A DNA stretch of 64,000 bases from Anaerolineaceae bacterium (GCA_026708325.1 JAPOVC010000007.1:1-64000), one strand, 5' to 3'. Positions 7,413-16,685 are shown, counted from the first letter of the stretch. Notes: generated by a model not told the origin, from the letters alone. Translations and numbers: made by a program.

Positions 7413-9590
7413 GTGAATATCCGGACGGGCCTGGCCCTCCTCTTCCTGGCCGGTCTCGTGGCCTGCAGCGCCTGGAACGAAGCGCCCCGAACGCCCACTC
7501 CGACGCCGTCCCCCACGCCGGTGGGCCGCACGCCGGAACAGGCCGAACGCGTCGCGCGCCTGTTTCTGCAGGCCTGGCAGGACGACGACATGGCGGGCAT
7601 GCACCGCCTGCTCAGCTTCGGCGGCCAGGAAGCCACCCTCCTGCCGGCCTTCAGCGATTTTTACCGGCGCAACCAGGCGACCATGACGCTGCAGTCGCTC
7701 GAGACCCGCATCACCGGCCAGTTGCCCGGTCCCGGCGGCCGGATGACCTTCGGCTACGACGTCGTTTTCCACACCCGACAGGTCGGCAGCTTCAGCGAGA
7801 GCGGACGCACCCTGCGCCTGACCTGGGATACGCGCCTGCAGGACTGGCGCGTGGTCTGGTCGCCCGGGGACCTGTTGCCCGCGCTGGCTGACGGCGGCGC
7901 GCTGCGGCTTGACGCCCGTCTGCCCGGCCGCGCCAACATCTACGACCGCGAGGGGCGCACGCTGGCCTCGCGCAACAATCGCGTCATCACCGTCAACGTC
8001 ATCAAGAACGAAATCCCGCACGTCGGCAACTGCAACCTGCGCCTCGCCGCGGCGCTCAACCTTGAGATCACCCTCATCGAGCAGATTCTGGCGGCGCGCG
8101 CGGCGGACTGGCTCAGCGAAATGGGCGCCGTCGACCCGCTCGTCTGGCAGGAGACGCGGGCCGGCCTGGAGCGGGACTGCAACGCGCGCTTCATCGAGCG
8201 TCCGGCCCGTCAGTACGAGACCGGGCCGGTCACCGCGCACAGCGTCGGCTACGTGGGCTGGCCGGACGAGGTCCAGGTCGCCACCCTGACGGTGGCCGGC
8301 TTCCCGCAGGACAGCATCATCGGCCGCAGCGGCGTCGAGGCCAGCCGGGACGAGGCCCTGCGCGGCATCCCCGGCGGCCGGCTCTACGTGGCTGAAGCCG
8401 GCGGCGCCCAAACCACGCTGGCCGAAAGGGCGCCCGGCCCCTCGCAGAGCGTGTGGTTGACTCTGGACGCCCCGCTGCAGGCCTTCATCCACGACAGCCT
8501 GCAACGCGCCCGCAGCCGCGCCGCCGAGGCCTGGGCGCCGGGCTCCGATGGCGCGGCCGCCGTGGTGCTGGACCTGCGCAGCGGCGCCATCCTCGCCCTG
8601 GTGAGCGACCCCTCCTACGACAACAACGTCTTCGCGCCCTTCCCGGCCATGGGGCGCGAGGCCGCGCTCGAGCTCGCTGCCCAGGTGCAGGAGGACCCAC
8701 GTCGGCCCCTGCTGAACCGCGCCACGCTGGGCCTCTACCCGCCCGGCTCCATCTTCAAGGTCGTGCCCGCCATCGCCGCCACCGACAGCGGTCTCTACGG
8801 ACTGAATCGCAAGTACCTCTCGACCGGCACCTGGAACCGCGACCTGCCGCGGCGCGACTGGCTCCCGGGCGGCCATGGCCTGCTCAGCCTTCCCGAATTC
8901 CTGAAATACAGTTGCAACTCCTGCTTCTTCGAAATGGCCTGGGACCTCGACGACGCCGACCCCTGGACCCTGCCCGACTACGCGCGACGCCTGGGCTTCG
9001 GCGCGCCCACCGGCCTGCGCGACCTGCCGGAGGCCGCCGGTGAAATCAACGATCCCGACACATTGCGCGAACAAGGTTTCGTCTGGCACCCCTCCGAGGC
9101 CGTGAGCATGGCCGTCGGCCAGCGCGGCGTGAGCGTCACCCCCCTGCAGGTCGCGCAACTCTACGCCACCATCGCCAACGACGGCGCGCGTTACCGGCCG
9201 CAGCTGGTGCAACAGGTCAGCATGTTTGGCGACACCCCGACCTACACCCTGCAGCCCGAGCTGCTGGCGGAAAGCGACTTCGATCCCGAGGTCATTGCGC
9301 TGGTGCAGGGGGCGCTGTGCACGGTGGTCAGCGAGCCGGGCGGCACGGCCGAACACGTCTTCCGCGGCTCGCCGCTGCTGGCCCAGGGCGTCTGCGGCAA
9401 GACCGGCACCGCGGAAACGCCGGGTGAGGACACGCTGCCGCACGCCTGGTTCGCGGCCTGGACGCCCGCGACGGAACCGGAGATCGCCATCGCCCTGCTG
9501 GTGGAAAACGCCGGCGAGGGCTCGGCGGTGGCGGCGCCGCTGGTGCGCGAGATTCTGGAGTACTGGTTTTTCGGGAGGGAGGCCGCCTGA
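7413..9590 (+). CDS. Class B penicillin-binding protein (PBP2/MecA-like transpeptidase lipoprotein)
   Basis: The product is about 725 residues from GTG 7413, chosen because it puts a lipoprotein signal with lipobox LVAC (Cys18) at the N-terminus; an ATG at 7377 is out of frame and an upstream start at 7359 would bury the signal. An NTF2-like MecA_N-type domain (about 40-150) is followed by the PBP dimerisation domain (about 155-310) and the transpeptidase. All three active-site motifs are present: SIFK (S446), SCN (500-502) and KTG (663-665). It cross-links peptidoglycan outside the membrane. The MecA_N-like domain is common in Gram-positive and Chloroflexota PBPs and does not by itself mean beta-lactam resistance. 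Confidence 0.92.
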   Translation: MNIRTGLALLFLAGLVACSAWNEAPRTPTPTPSPTPVGRTPEQAERVARLFLQAWQDDDMAGMHRLLSFGGQEATLLPAFSDFYRRNQATMTLQSLETRITGQLPGPGGRMTFGYDVVFHTRQVGSFSESGRTLRLTWDTRLQDWRVVWSPGDLLPALADGGALRLDARLPGRANIYDREGRTLASRNNRVITVNVIKNEIPHVGNCNLRLAAALNLEITLIEQILAARAADWLSEMGAVDPLVWQETRAGLERDCNARFIERPARQYETGPVTAHSVGYVGWPDEVQVATLTVAGFPQDSIIGRSGVEASRDEALRGIPGGRLYVAEAGGAQTTLAERAPGPSQSVWLTLDAPLQAFIHDSLQRARSRAAEAWAPGSDGAAAVVLDLRSGAILALVSDPSYDNNVFAPFPAMGREAALELAAQVQEDPRRPLLNRATLGLYPPGSIFKVVPAIAATDSGLYGLNRKYLSTGTWNRDLPRRDWLPGGHGLLSLPEFLKYSCNSCFFEMAWDLDDADPWTLPDYARRLGFGAPTGLRDLPEAAGEINDPDTLREQGFVWHPSEAVSMAVGQRGVSVTPLQVAQLYATIANDGARYRPQLVQQVSMFGDTPTYTLQPELLAESDFDPEVIALVQGALCTVVSEPGGTAEHVFRGSPLLAQGVCGKTGTAETPGEDTLPHAWFAAWTPATEPEIAIALLVENAGEGSAVAAPLVREILEYWFFGREAA

Positions 9591-9604
9591 CGACAAGGGT
9601 TGTT

Positions 9605-9665
9605 CCCCCTCCAGGGAGGCTCCCGCGACTCAGCGGAAGGGCTCCCGCGACTCAGCGGGAAAAGG
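9605..9665. repeat. Family D: two direct copies of a short GC-rich palindrome
   Basis: CTCCCGCGACTCAGCGG occurs twice, 22 bases apart, between the PBP stop and the first exonuclease III gene. Each copy can fold (CCGC or CCCGC arms around GACTCA). The second copy ends close to the exonuclease ribosome binding site AGGAGA. Confidence 0.6.
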
Positions 9666-9691
9666 CGCAAAAGCTAGGACAGGAGACCAAC

Positions 9692-10474
9692 ATGCTCAAA
9701 CTCTTCACCTGGAACGTCAACGGCGTGCGCGCCGCGCAAAGAAAAGGCTTTCTCGACTGGCTGCACAGCGAGCAGCCGGACATCCTCGGCCTCTGCGAAA
9801 CCAAGGCCGCGCCGGAACAACTGGATGACGCCCTGCGCCAGCCCGAGGGCTATCACGCCTGGTGGGCCAGCGCCGAACGCAAGGGCTACAGCGGCACGGC
9901 GCTGCTGAGTCGCCGCGAACCGCGCCGCGTGGAACTCGGCCTGGGCATTGAGGAATACGACGTGGAAGGGCGCACCATCGTCGCCGACTATGACGACTTC
10001 GTCCTGATCAACGCCTACTTCCCCAACGGCGGCCCCAAGCCGCAACATCCGCGCCTGGACTACAAGATGCGCTATTACGCCGACTTCCTGCGCTATTGCG
10101 AGGGGCTGCGCGCGGATGGCCGGCGCGTCGTTTTCTGCGGCGACGTCAACACCTCGCACCGTCCCATCGACCTCGCCCGGCCAAAGGCCAACGAGAAGAA
10201 CACCGGCTTCCTGCCCGTCGAGCGCGCCTGGATCGACGAGGTCATCGCCGCCGGCTACGTCGACATCTTCCGCGCGCGCAACCCGGAACTGGAGGGCGCC
10301 TACAGTTGGTGGTCGATGCGCAGCGGCGCGCGCGAGCGCAACGTCGGCTGGCGCCTCGATTACTTCTTCATCTCGCCCGATCTGCTGGACCACGTGGTCG
10401 ACGCCGCCATCCGCAGCGACGTCCACGGCTCAGACCACTGCCCGGTCAGCCTGACCCTCGACTTCGGCGACTGA
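9692..10474 (+). CDS. xth: Exodeoxyribonuclease III (AP endonuclease), copy 1
   Basis: The 260-residue product has the exonuclease III / EEP fold: LFTWNVNGVRAA at the start, LCETKAAPEQL with the metal-binding Glu, VFCGDVNTSHRPIDL with the catalytic Asp-x-Asn, WRLDYFF and the final SDHCPVS. It repairs abasic sites and trims 3' blocks in DNA. ATG 9692 is preceded by AGGAGA at a normal distance. It is followed by a close paralogue 135 bases downstream. Confidence 0.95.
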   Translation: MLKLFTWNVNGVRAAQRKGFLDWLHSEQPDILGLCETKAAPEQLDDALRQPEGYHAWWASAERKGYSGTALLSRREPRRVELGLGIEEYDVEGRTIVADYDDFVLINAYFPNGGPKPQHPRLDYKMRYYADFLRYCEGLRADGRRVVFCGDVNTSHRPIDLARPKANEKNTGFLPVERAWIDEVIAAGYVDIFRARNPELEGAYSWWSMRSGARERNVGWRLDYFFISPDLLDHVVDAAIRSDVHGSDHCPVSLTLDFGD

Positions 10475-10488
10475 CCACAGGGTGTTTT

Positions 10489-10565
10489 TCTGCCAGGGAG
10501 TGTCCAGATCAATGGATATGTCGCTATACGGGTCAGGACGGGCGACCTGTTAGGTCGCCCCTACA
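10489..10565. repeat. Family B composite interspersed repeat (hairpin GGGCGAC...GTCGCCC plus flank)
   Basis: The hairpin GGGCGACCtgttaGGTCGCCC (about 10541-10561) is joined to a flank that reads, in reverse complement, CATATCCATTGATCTGG then CACTCCCTGG. The locus at 55614-55722 has the same hairpin type and the same flank (CATATCCATCGATTGGGG, CACTCCCTG) in the opposite orientation. The unit is therefore a composite element of about 75-85 bp. Its insertion separates the two exonuclease genes and lies where the second one needs a translation start. Confidence 0.75.
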
Positions 10566-10609
10566 AAGGTCTTGTTCCGGGAGGATGCTGAGGGCCCGCA
10601 GACGACATC

Positions 10610-11383
10610 TTGCTCCGACTCTTCGCGTGGAACGTCAACGGCGTGCGCGCCGCGCAGCGCAAGGGCCTGCTGGACTGGCTGCACAGCGAGCGGCCGGACA
10701 TCCTCGGACTCTGCGAAACGAAGGCCGCGCCGGAACAACTGGATGACGCCCTGCGCCAGCCCGGGGGCTATCACGCGTACTGGGCCAGCGCAGAGCGCGG
10801 CGGCTACAGCGGCACGGCGCTGCTGAGTCGCCGCCAGCCGCGCCAGGTGCAGACCGGCCTCGGCATTGAGGAATTCGACGTGGAAGGGCGCACGATCGTC
10901 GCCGACTACGACGACTTCGTCCTGCTCGTCAGCTACTGCCCCATCGGCGTGAAAAAGGGGCACCCGCGCCAACGCTACAAGATGCGCTACTACCGCGCCC
11001 TGCTGCGCCATTGCGACGCCCTGCGCGCGCGGGGCCGGGCGGTCATCTTCTGCGGCGACATCAACACCGCGCACCGCCCCGTCGACCTCGCGCGCCCGCA
11101 GCACCACGCCAACAGCACCGGCTACCTGCCCGTCGAACGCGCCTGGCTCGACGAGGTCGCCGCCGCCGGTTACGTCGATACCTTCCGCGCCCGCCACCCG
11201 CAAGAGGAGGGCGCCTACACCTTCTGGAGCTACCGCACCCGCGCGCGCGAACGCAACATCGGCTGGCGCTTCGATTACTTTTTCATCTCACCCGACTTGC
11301 GGAAATACGTCATCGACGCCGCCATCCACAGCGACGTCGAGGGCTCGGACCACTGCCCGGTCAGCCTGACGTTAGACCTGTGA
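10610..11383 (+). CDS. Exodeoxyribonuclease III, copy 2 (tandem duplicate with TTG start)
   Basis: The 257-residue product aligns along its whole length with copy 1 (NVNGVRAAQRKG, LCETKAAPEQLDDALRQP, GSDHCPVSLTLD) and keeps the catalytic residues. The codon matching ATG of copy 1 is TTG (10610) and there is no good ribosome binding site close to it; a GAGG lies about 18 bases upstream, next to the repeat. Differences are concentrated in the middle (for example LLVSYCPIGVKKGHPRQ against LINAYFPNGGPKPQHPR). It is probably functional but weakly translated, or has shifted specificity. Confidence 0.9.
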   Translation: MLRLFAWNVNGVRAAQRKGLLDWLHSERPDILGLCETKAAPEQLDDALRQPGGYHAYWASAERGGYSGTALLSRRQPRQVQTGLGIEEFDVEGRTIVADYDDFVLLVSYCPIGVKKGHPRQRYKMRYYRALLRHCDALRARGRAVIFCGDINTAHRPVDLARPQHHANSTGYLPVERAWLDEVAAAGYVDTFRARHPQEEGAYTFWSYRTRARERNIGWRFDYFFISPDLRKYVIDAAIHSDVEGSDHCPVSLTLDL

Positions 11384-11412
11384 GAAGGTGTTGCGGCGCA
11401 GAGGCAGTCAGT

Positions 11413-14364
11413 TCACTGCGGCAGGCAGTCCTCAGGCACTTCGAGTCTGACCTTGTTTTTCTCCAGTTTGCCGCCGTGAATGGAAGGCTCGGCGGCAAGT
11501 TTGCGCCGCAGCAGGGCCATGGGGCCGTCTTTGGCGCAAAGTTCCGCCGGCAGGCCGAGCACTTCAGTGAGCAGGCGCCGGTCCAGTTCGGCGCGGACCC
11601 GATCCTCGTCGATCTGGTTGACCGGCAGCATGGGGCAGTGCTTCATGTCCTCGAAGATGCTTGCGGCGGCGGCCAGTTGCTCATCGCTCAAGGCGTGCAG
11701 GTCAAGCGTGGGTATTCCGCCAATGGCGCTGATTGGGATTCGCCCGCGTCCGCCCTGCTGTTTGGTTGAGTGCCACCAATAGCACAGCAAACCTAGCGTG
11801 GAATTGGCCCAGAGCACATAGGCTGGACCGCCTTGTCCCCTCGACAACTGCAGGGTTGGCCAAGCATGACCACCCAGCGTCGGCTTCTCGGTCCAGCAAG
11901 CAGCCAACGATTGCGAATTGAACCGAAAATCGCGATTGTGATGGACTTGAGACGAAGTGCGGGCCAGTTCAGTTGCCCGGTCATGGTCTCGCGGAATGCC
12001 GTGGCTGTCTGGCTGGACTACCATACAGCGTTCCAGATCTGCATCATGTGACCAAAGCATGGGATAGTAATTGCTCGGCGATGTTCCATCTACCTTTTCG
12101 AAGGCCCCTTCGCCATCTGTACGATAGATTTGCTGGTGATAGGGGCCTGTTTTCGCCAAAGAGTCGATCGAAGTCATCGGCAATTCGGTTCCTGTGGGCC
12201 AGTTGGCAAGGAGCAACCGACCTTCAGCCAGGTGCCAGGCGGTTTGAGCAACGGACAGGTCCAGAATGCCTTCCAAGCGCCAGGGGCCTTCATCAATTGG
12301 GGCGTCGATGATGGTCCCAAACGACTCCTCGCCAACGCGCAGCAGGGTGTCGCTGGAAGTTTCCTCTTCCAGTCTCCCGAGATTTCGTTCTCTTCTTTCG
12401 TGAATCAGTTCCGCGAGTAATTCACCCGTCCCAAGGCGATTTGGTCTCTCACGCAAACATATAAAGGTCGCGCGTCCCGGATTTTCTCCCAGTCTGCTGG
12501 CAACTACCAGACACTCTCCCATTCCAGTATCGGCAGAAAACGAACAGTCGTCCGACTTGGCCGCAGCGATGGTGACAACAATGACGTCTCTGTACTCCGC
12601 CGAAAGTAGCCTGCGAACCTTGCGCCACGATTCTCCCTGTATCATTGTCACGGGCAGCACAAGCCCCATAGTCCCTTCATCATGCAGCTTCCTGTGGGCA
12701 AGGGCAGTGAAGGCGGACGCGAGACCGGCTTTTCCATCATAGCAAGACCCCTTTGCCATTTTGGACAGCAGCTTGGACATCACCTGCTGTTCCTCGCGCG
12801 TATTTTGTAACGCCGCAAATGCCGGAACGCTGACGCCGATTTTTCGACCTTCCTGACCACCGGCTCTGGTAAACGGGGGATTCATCAGAATCAAATCGAA
12901 ACTCCCGTCTTCCACCCGGTGTCGCTCAGGTTCCCTTTCAGATTCCTCATCATCAGTCACGATCTCTGGATGAGTGGACCAGCCTGGAATCACGTCCTGC
13001 AAAACCAGCAGGTCAAGGGAGCCGAGATTGTATTCTTCGCCGGCATCTTCTGTCGTGTTACGGCCATATGGCATCAGCAGCATTTTGCAGTCGAAAAACG
13101 GGATGTCGGGGAAGTTGCTAGCCAGCATCGATAGCGTCAGATGCAGCGCTATGGGAAGAACGTCACAACCGACGAGCGCATGCTCCAGCATGTTTTCGTG
13201 CAGGTTGGCAGCATTCTGTCCGTGCAATTCGTGCAAGGCTGCAAGTCGCTGATACACAGCAGAAAGGAGCGTGCCGGTGCCGCAGGCAAAATCTCCAATT
13301 TGCAATCCCGCGACGGTGATTGGGTCAGCCCAGACCGCGCCGGCAACCGGACGCTTCTGTGGCAGGACCAAGGCTGCCAGCAGGGCTGCTGACTCCGGTC
13401 GCGTATAGTAGGTGGCAAGGAACTTTCGTTCCGAAATCAGACGTTGAAAGACAAACCCGGTCAGGTCGTGAGAACGGGCCGCACCAAGAATCTCAATTTG
13501 CAGGTTGACTTCATGCAACAGGGAGAGGATTTCAGCAGCCACACGTGGCTGGTCCATCCAGACCAAGATTTCCGAAGCGACACGAAATATCGGCCTGTAG
13601 TTTTCATCAAGGATCTTTTCCCATTGGCGCAGGACTTGTTCATCATTCAGTTTCCTAGCCTTTTTCAAAAGGGAAGGAGGGTCAATGTCGTCCAGCAACG
13701 GTGCCAATGCTTGGTGAAAGATCAATGCGTTGGCAAGGATGGCCATAGCCATGCGTCTGGTCTGAATTCCGTCATCCTCAAGCCGCAACTGGTGACTTAA
13801 CATCGTGCCTGCGCCGGAATGGCCCTGTGGCCAAGCCCGATTGAACGCACTGGCGGCGCGTTCGATTTGACGCTCCAAGATGTCAGCAAGTGCGTCGATT
13901 TCCTCGCCAGGACGCATGGCATGCTGGAGGAAAAGTGCCATGTCGCGAGCACGACCTTGAATCCAACCTTCAACCGGCCAGCGCGATACTTTCCCGTCCA
14001 CCATTTTGCGAAACAACACATATTCCAGTTCGCCTTCGACCCAACGTCGCCTCAAGGCTGCACCGCCATTGCCGTACGAAATGGCAGAAGGACTTCTCAA
14101 GGCGATCACCACCTGGATTTCTTGACCGCTGTCTTGCAGCACCAGTCCCAAACGAGCGAGCGCCTCCTGCTCTACATTGCGCGCAGGGCGAATTTCATGC
14201 TCAATGATGGCTGGCAAAGCGCCAACTTCAGTAATCAGGATGTCCGGGCGTTGTGCATTGCCTTCAAAAGTTCTCAGTGGCTCTGCTTGGACTTTCCAGC
14301 GAGTGCGCATTTGTTCGAGGAGGTTGCGCAACTCAACGTTGAGATTGTGCTCCGGTATCGCCAT
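11413..14364 (-). CDS. N6-adenine DNA methylase with nuclease-like N-terminal domain
   Basis: The product is about 983 residues from ATG 14364 (MAIPEHNLNVELRNLL), which has GGAG 8 or so bases upstream. The N-terminal 100 residues contain RPDILITEVGALPAIIEHEI, a PD-x-EhE pattern resembling the PD-(D/E)xK nuclease core with the final Lys replaced by Glu. The methylase domain shows motif I FACGTGTLL (about residue 358) and motif IV NPPFT (about 492), typical of gamma-type N6_Mtase. The C-terminal 300 residues probably form the target-recognition part. No separate restriction or specificity gene is adjacent, so it is best read as a solitary Type IIG-like or defence methylase. GC content is lower than around it. 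Confidence 0.8.
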   Translation of the reverse strand: MAIPEHNLNVELRNLLEQMRTRWKVQAEPLRTFEGNAQRPDILITEVGALPAIIEHEIRPARNVEQEALARLGLVLQDSGQEIQVVIALRSPSAISYGNGGAALRRRWVEGELEYVLFRKMVDGKVSRWPVEGWIQGRARDMALFLQHAMRPGEEIDALADILERQIERAASAFNRAWPQGHSGAGTMLSHQLRLEDDGIQTRRMAMAILANALIFHQALAPLLDDIDPPSLLKKARKLNDEQVLRQWEKILDENYRPIFRVASEILVWMDQPRVAAEILSLLHEVNLQIEILGAARSHDLTGFVFQRLISERKFLATYYTRPESAALLAALVLPQKRPVAGAVWADPITVAGLQIGDFACGTGTLLSAVYQRLAALHELHGQNAANLHENMLEHALVGCDVLPIALHLTLSMLASNFPDIPFFDCKMLLMPYGRNTTEDAGEEYNLGSLDLLVLQDVIPGWSTHPEIVTDDEESEREPERHRVEDGSFDLILMNPPFTRAGGQEGRKIGVSVPAFAALQNTREEQQVMSKLLSKMAKGSCYDGKAGLASAFTALAHRKLHDEGTMGLVLPVTMIQGESWRKVRRLLSAEYRDVIVVTIAAAKSDDCSFSADTGMGECLVVASRLGENPGRATFICLRERPNRLGTGELLAELIHERRERNLGRLEEETSSDTLLRVGEESFGTIIDAPIDEGPWRLEGILDLSVAQTAWHLAEGRLLLANWPTGTELPMTSIDSLAKTGPYHQQIYRTDGEGAFEKVDGTSPSNYYPMLWSHDADLERCMVVQPDSHGIPRDHDRATELARTSSQVHHNRDFRFNSQSLAACWTEKPTLGGHAWPTLQLSRGQGGPAYVLWANSTLGLLCYWWHSTKQQGGRGRIPISAIGGIPTLDLHALSDEQLAAAASIFEDMKHCPMLPVNQIDEDRVRAELDRRLLTEVLGLPAELCAKDGPMALLRRKLAAEPSIHGGKLEKNKVRLEVPEDCLPQ

Positions 14365-14462
14365 TTCACAGCTCCATCTTTTGCAGGAAAAAGCGCCTGT
14401 ACCTTGCCTCACAGGCCAACGCCTGCCCCTGTGGCGCCTGCAACCGCCATGATAGCATCATG

Positions 14463-14786
14463 TCACTCCCCGCTTCGCAGCCGCATCACAATCAGCGCCA
14501 GATCGCCGAGGGTGCCGACCGCCGCCGGAAAGAGCAGGGCGCCATACAGCATCCAGAAAAGCGCGCTGACCAGGTCCTGCGCCGCCAGCAACTGTTGCAG
14601 GCCGAAGGCGCCCAGCGGCCAGAAGACCAGCGCCGGCAGGCCGGCCACGAAGACAAACTGGCCGCGGCCAAGGTCCGCCGGGATGTCCACGTGCTCGTGC
14701 GTGACGCCCTGCGCGCGCCGGCCGACCAGACGCAGCGCCAGCAGATGCAGCATCTCGTGCGGCCAGCCGTAGAGCTTCGCCAGCAT
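14463..14786 (-). CDS. Small membrane protein with HExLH motif
   Basis: The 107-residue product has two hydrophobic segments (about 45-65 and 75-97) and an N-terminal HEMLHLLAL, the HExxH-type signature seen in DUF3267-like putative membrane zincins. No second metal-ligand motif is evident in so short a protein, so catalytic activity is uncertain. It lies between the DNA methylase and an SDR gene on the same strand. Confidence 0.5.
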   Translation of the reverse strand: MLAKLYGWPHEMLHLLALRLVGRRAQGVTHEHVDIPADLGRGQFVFVAGLPALVFWPLGAFGLQQLLAAQDLVSALFWMLYGALLFPAAVGTLGDLALIVMRLRSGE

Positions 14787-14856
14787 CAGGACCCTGCGCG
14801 GGGGCCTCGCCCGGCGGGGCGGCCAGATGGCTGCGTCGCCATGAAAGACGCCGGCT

Positions 14857-15579
14857 TCACTGCGAATCGCGGCGCATCAGGCTGAAGCTTTGGCCGCTGG
14901 GCCCGCTCAGGGGCTGCGTCGCCAGGAAGAGCGCCAGCGGCAGCACGTCCTCCGGCTGCTTGTGCCACTCGCTCGCCGAGGGCTGGTCCCTGCCCTTCGG
15001 GTTCATGGGGGTGTCGACCGGGCCGGGGATCAACTCGTTGATGCAGATGCGCGACGACGCCAGTTCCTCGGCCATGGTGCGCACCAGCATCCAGGCGCCG
15101 GCCTTGGAACAAGCGTAGGCGCTGTCGTTGGGCATGGCGCGGTGTCCCTTGCCGGAGCCGATCAGGATCATGTGGCCGCCGCTCTCGCGCATGTGGGGCG
15201 CGGCAGCCTTGACGCAGAAATACGCGCCGTTCAGATTGATGGCGACGGTATCGACCCACTCCTGCACCTCGCTCTCGAAGATGTTGCGGCCCATGTCCGG
15301 GCAGATGCCGGCGTTGATGACCAGCACGTCGAGGCGGCCCCACTCGGCCAGCGTCGCCGCCACCATGGCCTCCACCGACGCCAGGTCGCTCACGTCCGTC
15401 GCCTGCGCCAGCGCCCTGCCGCCGGCCGCGCGGATCTCCGCGGCCACTTCCCCGATTTCCGCGTCCGTGCGCGCCGCGCAAACGACCGCGGCGCCCTCGG
15501 CGGCGAAGCCCGTCGCCAGACCGCGCCCGAGCCCCCGTCCCGCGCCCGTGATCACCGCAACCCTGTCCTTCAGCAGCAT
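14857..15579 (-). CDS. Short-chain dehydrogenase/reductase (SDR)
   Basis: The product is about 240 residues from ATG 15579, chosen because AGGAGGAC lies just upstream. The Rossmann start is VAVITGAGRGLGRGLA (TGxxxGxG), then NAG at the end of beta-4 (LVINAGICPD) and the catalytic YACSK with the Ser in LIGSGKG. It is an NAD(P)-dependent alcohol/ketone oxidoreductase of unknown substrate. It follows the beta-propeller gene by 22 bases and is probably cotranscribed with it. Confidence 0.9.
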   Translation of the reverse strand: MLLKDRVAVITGAGRGLGRGLATGFAAEGAAVVCAARTDAEIGEVAAEIRAAGGRALAQATDVSDLASVEAMVAATLAEWGRLDVLVINAGICPDMGRNIFESEVQEWVDTVAINLNGAYFCVKAAAPHMRESGGHMILIGSGKGHRAMPNDSAYACSKAGAWMLVRTMAEELASSRICINELIPGPVDTPMNPKGRDQPSASEWHKQPEDVLPLALFLATQPLSGPSGQSFSLMRRDSQ

Positions 15580-15601
15580 GTCGTCCTCCTGTCTGTGATT
15601 T

Positions 15602-16609
15602 TCAGCCCCCCAGCGCCGCACCGGGTTCGATCACGTCCAGCGCGAAGGGCAGTCGGGGCCGCAACAGGCCCACGACCAGCGAAAAGGAATCGAAATTGGT
15701 GGCGTAGATGCGCCCCGACGACCAGGCCAGGTCGCTGATGCCGCGAAACACGCCGGCCAGATAGCGCAGCTCGCCATCCTCCAGCAGGGCCAGGCCGTTC
15801 TGGCTCTGCGCCGCCACCAGAATCTGCCCCTGTGGGGTCACCGTCACGCCATCCAGACCCGGCGCGTGCCCGGCCTCGCCGTGTTGATAGAGCGTTTCGC
15901 TCGTCCCGTCCGCATACACGCGGTAGATCGCGTCGCGCGCGCTGTCGCTGACGACCAGCGCCTGCCGCGTCGCGTCCCAGGCGAGGCCGGTCGGCGAGGC
16001 CAGCCCGTCGCCGGCGGGCGGGCGCCACCAGGGGCCGCTATCGCCCGCGGGCGTCAGACGCCACACCAGGCCCGCGCCGCGGTCGCTGACGTAGACGTTA
16101 CCCGCCCCGTCACGCGTGACGTCATCGGGTTCGCTGAAATCATCCGCCAGTTCCTGCAAACGACCGTCGGCCGCGCGCCGCAGCAGCGCACCGCCCGTAC
16201 TCAGGGGGCTGGCGTCCCACTGGTCGATGATATAGAGAACGCCCTCCGGCGCGGCCTGCAGCCCGGCCACCGCGCCCAGCGCCCCGCGCGTCCCCGGCAG
16301 CTCCTCCACCCGGCCCTGCGGCGTGACTCGCCAGATGGCGCCGCTGACGAAGCTGCCGGTGTAAAGCGCGCCCTCCGGCGCGGCGCTGATGGCGGCGGGG
16401 TAGGCGTCGTCATCCGGCAGGGCGGCGAACTCGCGCACGCGCACGCCCGCTTCCAGCGCGACGGCGCTGTCGCGGCGGCCGCTGGCGTTAAAGGTGAGAA
16501 GGATCAAAAGGAGCGTGACCAGCAGGATGGCCAGCAGGCCGGCGGCGAAGAGCAGGCCGAGAGCGATGCGGCGCCGGCGCAGCGGCAGCGCCTGCAGGCG
16601 ACGGATCAC
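15602..16609 (-). CDS. Membrane-anchored NHL/SMP-30-like beta-propeller protein
   Basis: The 335-residue product has an Arg-rich N-terminus followed by one long transmembrane segment (about 17-40) and then an extracytoplasmic six-bladed propeller: repeats such as YTGSFVSGAIWRVTPQG, VYVSDRGAGLVWRLTPAG and LVVSDSARDAIYRVYADG. These resemble SMP-30/gluconolactonase and NHL proteins. Enzymatic function cannot be shown because no clear metal-ligand set is recognised. It forms a probable operon with the downstream SDR. Confidence 0.75.
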   Translation of the reverse strand: MIRRLQALPLRRRRIALGLLFAAGLLAILLVTLLLILLTFNASGRRDSAVALEAGVRVREFAALPDDDAYPAAISAAPEGALYTGSFVSGAIWRVTPQGRVEELPGTRGALGAVAGLQAAPEGVLYIIDQWDASPLSTGGALLRRAADGRLQELADDFSEPDDVTRDGAGNVYVSDRGAGLVWRLTPAGDSGPWWRPPAGDGLASPTGLAWDATRQALVVSDSARDAIYRVYADGTSETLYQHGEAGHAPGLDGVTVTPQGQILVAAQSQNGLALLEDGELRYLAGVFRGISDLAWSSGRIYATNFDSFSLVVGLLRPRLPFALDVIEPGAALGG

Positions 16610-16685
16610 CGGGCGCGCGTACCCCGGATCACGCGGGAATTGTGCCCCTCGCCCGGCAGCATGTCACTCCCTGTCCGCAGGCCTG

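Noticed and set aside
7347..9596. Long open frame antisense to the PBP gene
   Set aside because: High GC keeps antisense frames open; it has no family features and low-complexity composition, while the plus-strand frame has all three PBP motifs.
9692..11383. Exonuclease III duplicates as one broken gene
   Set aside because: Both frames are full-length with intact catalytic motifs, so they are two genes.
11413..14364. Complete restriction-modification system
   Set aside because: Only the methylase-type gene is present. Neighbouring genes are a small membrane protein and exonuclease III, with no specificity or restriction subunit.
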